Shown here in pieces: positions 61,037 to 64,000 of a DNA stretch of 64,000 bases. The translations under genes and the position numbers were made by a program. Each line of letters begins with the position of its first letter. Positions within the stretch are counted from its first letter, which is position 1. The notes under the pieces were generated by a model, which was not told the origin of the DNA, searched no databases, and was given only the letters and a program-made list of their open reading frames with translations. This DNA comes from Theristus sp. LFF4_11 (lineage: Eukaryota; Nematoda; Chromadorea; Monhysterida; Xyalidae), in contig JASANC010003237.1 in the NCBI GenBank assembly GCA_030248135.1, positions 124,001 through 188,000 on the forward strand, read 5' to 3'.

Positions 61037-63930
61037 ATGTGCAAGATTAGCGTGTTTGCTTCTATTGTGGTCGTGGTTCTGAAAATACGCTCCATCACAG
61101 CAGGTATTGCTTTCATTGATTCGACTCAGCTCAGTGCAAACCTGTACATTTGAAATAGTTGTTTAGCCCAGTTTCATCTTTTGAAATCTCATTTTAATCA
61201 ATCTTTGGCAATTAACGAAATAGAAAATTCGAATGCACAGATTTGCGTTCCGAATGCGCCACTGCTTACCGCGGTCAGTGGTACGGCGGCAAGCCGGGAA
61301 GGTGCATCGGGTTGGTGCAAACAGCAAAGACGTGGGAAAAGGCGTACTGGGACTGCGACGATCGCGCATTCCTGCACAAGCCCACTCAAGCAGGCGGACG
61401 TTTGGTGGTCATCGACTCCGATCACCTGTGGAAATGGATTTGGACAAACTTTCAATCAACCCTCGCCGACTCGGAGTCCACCGAGTTTTGGATCGGTAGA
61501 GTTTTTTAATCATTATTTTTTATTTTGCTGAGAAATAGATGTTGACGTTTTTCATTTCTTGATGTTTCCCAGGCGGCCGTTTCTCCGAAGCAAACTCAAC
61601 GTTCCGATGGCACTCCACGTTGCTGCTTCCAGACTACTGTATTGATTTCAACATTCCACAATCAGTAGAACCGACGTTCGATGAGACTCGCGCTCCTGCC
61701 AGTGGAAAATGTCTGGCATTTACGGTCGACCAGAGATGGACGGCAGACGACTGCGGCAACAAGAAACCGTTGTTCTGCGAGTACAGCAGTTAGTGCATTG
61801 TGATGTTTGCAACTTGTTATTGTTGAAAGTATTTGTCTGAATTGAAAAAAATAACAACCTGCGTGCGTATCAAGATCTCCACGACCCAATCGCTGCTGGT
61901 GACGAATGTCAACCGGGCGAGATCTGGTCGGAGGCGCATCAGGCGTGCTATTTCCTGACGCCCTCGGCGACGCATCTGACGGCTGCGTTTGCGTACTGCC
62001 AGCGCGAGAACGCCCTTCTCGGCGCCTACTTCGACGCGTGCACGTTCTCGCGAATGTTCGCGTACACGCGCCAGCTGCGGCCGGGCGCCATCTGGACGAG
62101 CTTCGGCGCGCGTCGCCACGATTTTCAGCTGAACGTCGATCCGCGAGGCTGCGACTCGACAGAGCCGGAGCACGGGGGCAGACCGCGGTGGTCGCAGTAC
62201 GCGCGGACGTTCCTTGGTGGCGACAGTGGGCCGTACTACATCATTCCTGAGCTGGGTTGGTCGATGTTGCAGTTTGTGGCCTCCTCGTGGCCTGGTGGTG
62301 GCGCGTTCGGGGGATCGAGTCCCGCCGAGGGGTGTGTAGGCACTTAATGACAGAGAAAACTCGATAAGCTCCTTGCTCAATGGCGTTCTGGTGGCGCGTT
62401 AGGGGGATCGAGTCCCGCCGAGGGGTGTGTAGGCACTTAATGACAGAGAAAACTCGATAAGCTCCTTGCTCAATGGCGTTCTGTACGCTTCTCTGGGTTA
62501 GCCCTGGCTACAAACATCGCCTAAAATCCCAACAACAACAACACCAACAGTTCGATGTGTTCCACTAAAATACAAACTAAACTTTGATGCAGGTACTCAC
62601 TCGCAAGGGCAGATGAGCCAAGCGAGACGTGGCCTTTGCATGCGTGTGCCTGCGTGCACCGTTGCAGAGAACGACTGTTTGAACAACGCATCGTGCGTCA
62701 CATTCAACGGACATCCGCTCTGCGTTTGTCCAGTCGATCGAGCACGTGGGCCACGTTGCGAGATGAGACTTGGTACAGTTGCACATGTTCAGGTTGAAAA
62801 AAATGATTCCGTTCCAAAAACACCATTCGGATTCAGATCGTCCGCTGGCCACGTGCGGCTGTGATCCAGGCTGGGCGGGACTCGACTGTCGCCGCAACAT
62901 CGACGAATGTGCTTCCGATCCGTGCCAGCACAAGGGCGTCTGCAAGGACGGCGTCTACGGGTACAGGTGTATCTGTCGATACGGCTGGGGCGGACCGAAC
63001 TGTGCCGTGCTCACGAACGAGTGCCTCTCGAACCCGTGCGTCAACGATGGCACCTGCCACGACCTCATGAATTACTATGTCTGCTCGTGTACATCCGGTC
63101 GGTTGTTTTTGAATCAATCTCAATCATGAATCAATCAATTTTTGTCACACTGTACATATTGTAACAGAAGAACAAAACATCTAGTTCGCTGTTTGCGGTT
63201 TCGCCAGGTAGACGCATACCGCGGTGCCCCTTGGCTCGCCTTTGACGGGGGCGGGCGGGACGGACACCAGGCAAAACTGACGAAAGCGTTTTACCACATC
63301 TGTTTCGAAAATCGTCAGAAACCGAATTCAGTTTCAAAACGTCAGGCTGGGAAGGCGTGAACTGCCAGCGTGGCACGGACGAGTGCCTGAGTTCCCCGTG
63401 CCAACACCGTGGCACGTGCGTGGACGAGCACGACGGCTACACGTGCCGATGCCTCGGTGCGTTCAACGGGACGCACTGCGAGATCTCGCTGACCACGTGC
63501 AAGCTGCAGTCAGAGGAGGAGATGAAGCGGCGCGTTGCCATGATGGCCTCGCAGACGACTTCCTCCGTCAGTCTCACCGTGATTCTCGCCGTTCTGGTGG
63601 TGATATTCTTGGTGCTTCGCGAGTTCAGCATTGCTCGACTGTATCATATGGGCCAGGAGGTGAGGTGGAATCTCAAAGAGATCAATGAATGGGCAGTTTC
63701 TTTCAAATGTTTCGTTTACTGAAGGTGACCTTGCTGCTGGCGCATGTCACCATCTTCCTGTTCCGTGCGCCGACCATCATGGACTCGGGGGCGTTCTGCG
63801 ATGAAACGGCTGCCGCGAGCCCACCGAAGATGACGGACGACCAGTGCCGCTTAGTCGCCGTGTGGCTGCACTATTTGTTCACCGTGCATTTCGCGTTTCT
63901 CTGTTGCGAGGCGGCACATAACTATTTCTT
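61037..63930 (+). CDS. C-type lectin / EGF / seven-helix-type receptor, 3' end outside the window
   Basis: Eight exons in the window: 61037-61103, 61241-61495, 61573-61788, 61875-62255, 62593-62772, 62837-63097, 63346-63659, 63725-63930. This gives 626 codons, then a strong donor gtgagc at 63931, so the gene continues. The start is a signal peptide, MCKISVFASIVVVVL. CTLD1 (about 25-180) ends in the diagnostic WTADDCGNKKPLFCEY. CTLD2 (about 190-330) runs from CYFL..AYCQ to RGLC. EGF modules follow: CLNNASC, GCDPGWAGLDC, NIDECASDPCQHKGVC, TNECLSNPCVNDGTC and TDECLSSPCQHRGTC; three have the DEC/NEC start typical of calcium-binding EGF. Then come TM1 (SVSLTVILAVLVVIFLVL), TM2 (VTLLLAHVTIFLF) and TM3 (CRLVAVWLHYLFTVHFAFLC, then EAAHNY), which fit class B/adhesion GPCRs. 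No GAIN domain lies between EGF and TM1. Confidence 0.8.
62283..62552 (+). repeat. SINE-like insertion with a 93-bp tandem duplication, in an intron
   Basis: A B-box-like ggatcgagtcc follows a possible A box (tggcctggtgg). The 3' end is an aacaacaacaacacc tail. Two near-identical 93-bp units, 62297-62389 and 62390-62482, contain the B box. All of it lies in the intron between 62255 and 62593. Confidence 0.5.
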
Positions 63931-64000
63931 GTGAGCGCGATTTCCAATAAATGAAAGGGAAAGCGAAAAGAGGATTCACCAGATTGTCTGTTTGTGAATC

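Noticed and set aside
1..64000. CRISPR array, rRNA or bacterial operon
   Set aside because: No regular spaced direct repeats, no rRNA sequence, and all genes are intron-split.

Overview
The window is animal nuclear DNA and most likely nematode. Every protein-coding gene I could build is split by many short introns (35 nt to about 1.3 kb). Acceptors are mostly of the tttcag type, and several genes have an extra tttcag just upstream of the start codon, as expected for spliced-leader trans-splicing. The gene content (lipocalins with Pro/Gln-rich heads, a G-alpha subunit, a gly-20/MGAT2-type glycosyltransferase, a nitrobindin-like protein, C-type lectin domains) fits Nematoda. The species assignment is inference. 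All gene models below were assembled by hand from splice sites and reading phase; no transcript or database evidence was available.

Layout. 0.5-16.2 kb (+ strand): a tandem cluster of secreted lipocalin-like genes (535-3460, 6902-8725, 12384-16201), with a short relative at 8956-9395 that has only a Gln-rich head and no lipocalin domain. 17.6-20.8 kb: a non-autonomous LTR retrotransposon with a second, different LTR inside it. 20.8-26.0 kb: no recognised gene. 26.0-29.0 kb (+): a RASD/Dexras-like small GTPase with a very long C-terminal extension and a terminal CVLM CaaX box, followed within a few bases by a 142-bp TA-flanked MITE. 29.4-30.4 kb (-): an unrecognised four-pass membrane protein. 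31.1-32.9 kb (+): an unrecognised gene, possibly with a degenerate SH2-like fold. 33.2-35.4 kb (-): a G-protein alpha subunit. 37.0-38.2 kb (-): a nitrobindin/THAP4-like heme-binding beta-barrel protein. 39.9-44.5 kb (-): an MGAT2-type N-acetylglucosaminyltransferase II in nine exons. 44.5-51.2 kb: mostly empty except for a hAT-type MITE.

51.3-60.4 kb is a dense repeat island. Modules with long G or C runs occur several times in both orientations around a pogo-like TA-flanked element, which is itself split by a second copy of the LTR retrotransposon. 61.0 kb to the window edge (+): a multi-exon receptor gene. It encodes a signal peptide, two C-type lectin-like domains, several EGF domains, then a hydrophobic region that looks like TM1-TM3 of a class B/adhesion-type GPCR with no visible GAIN domain. 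The gene runs off the right edge.

The genes do not form one pathway. The GTPase and the G-alpha subunit are both signalling proteins. The lipocalins, MGAT2 and the lectin/EGF receptor belong to the secretory and cell-surface system. Mobile elements shape the window: two hAT MITE copies in opposite orientation, two copies of a C-rich TA-flanked MITE, two LTR elements, two further TA-flanked elements, two tRNA-derived SINE candidates and several minisatellites.
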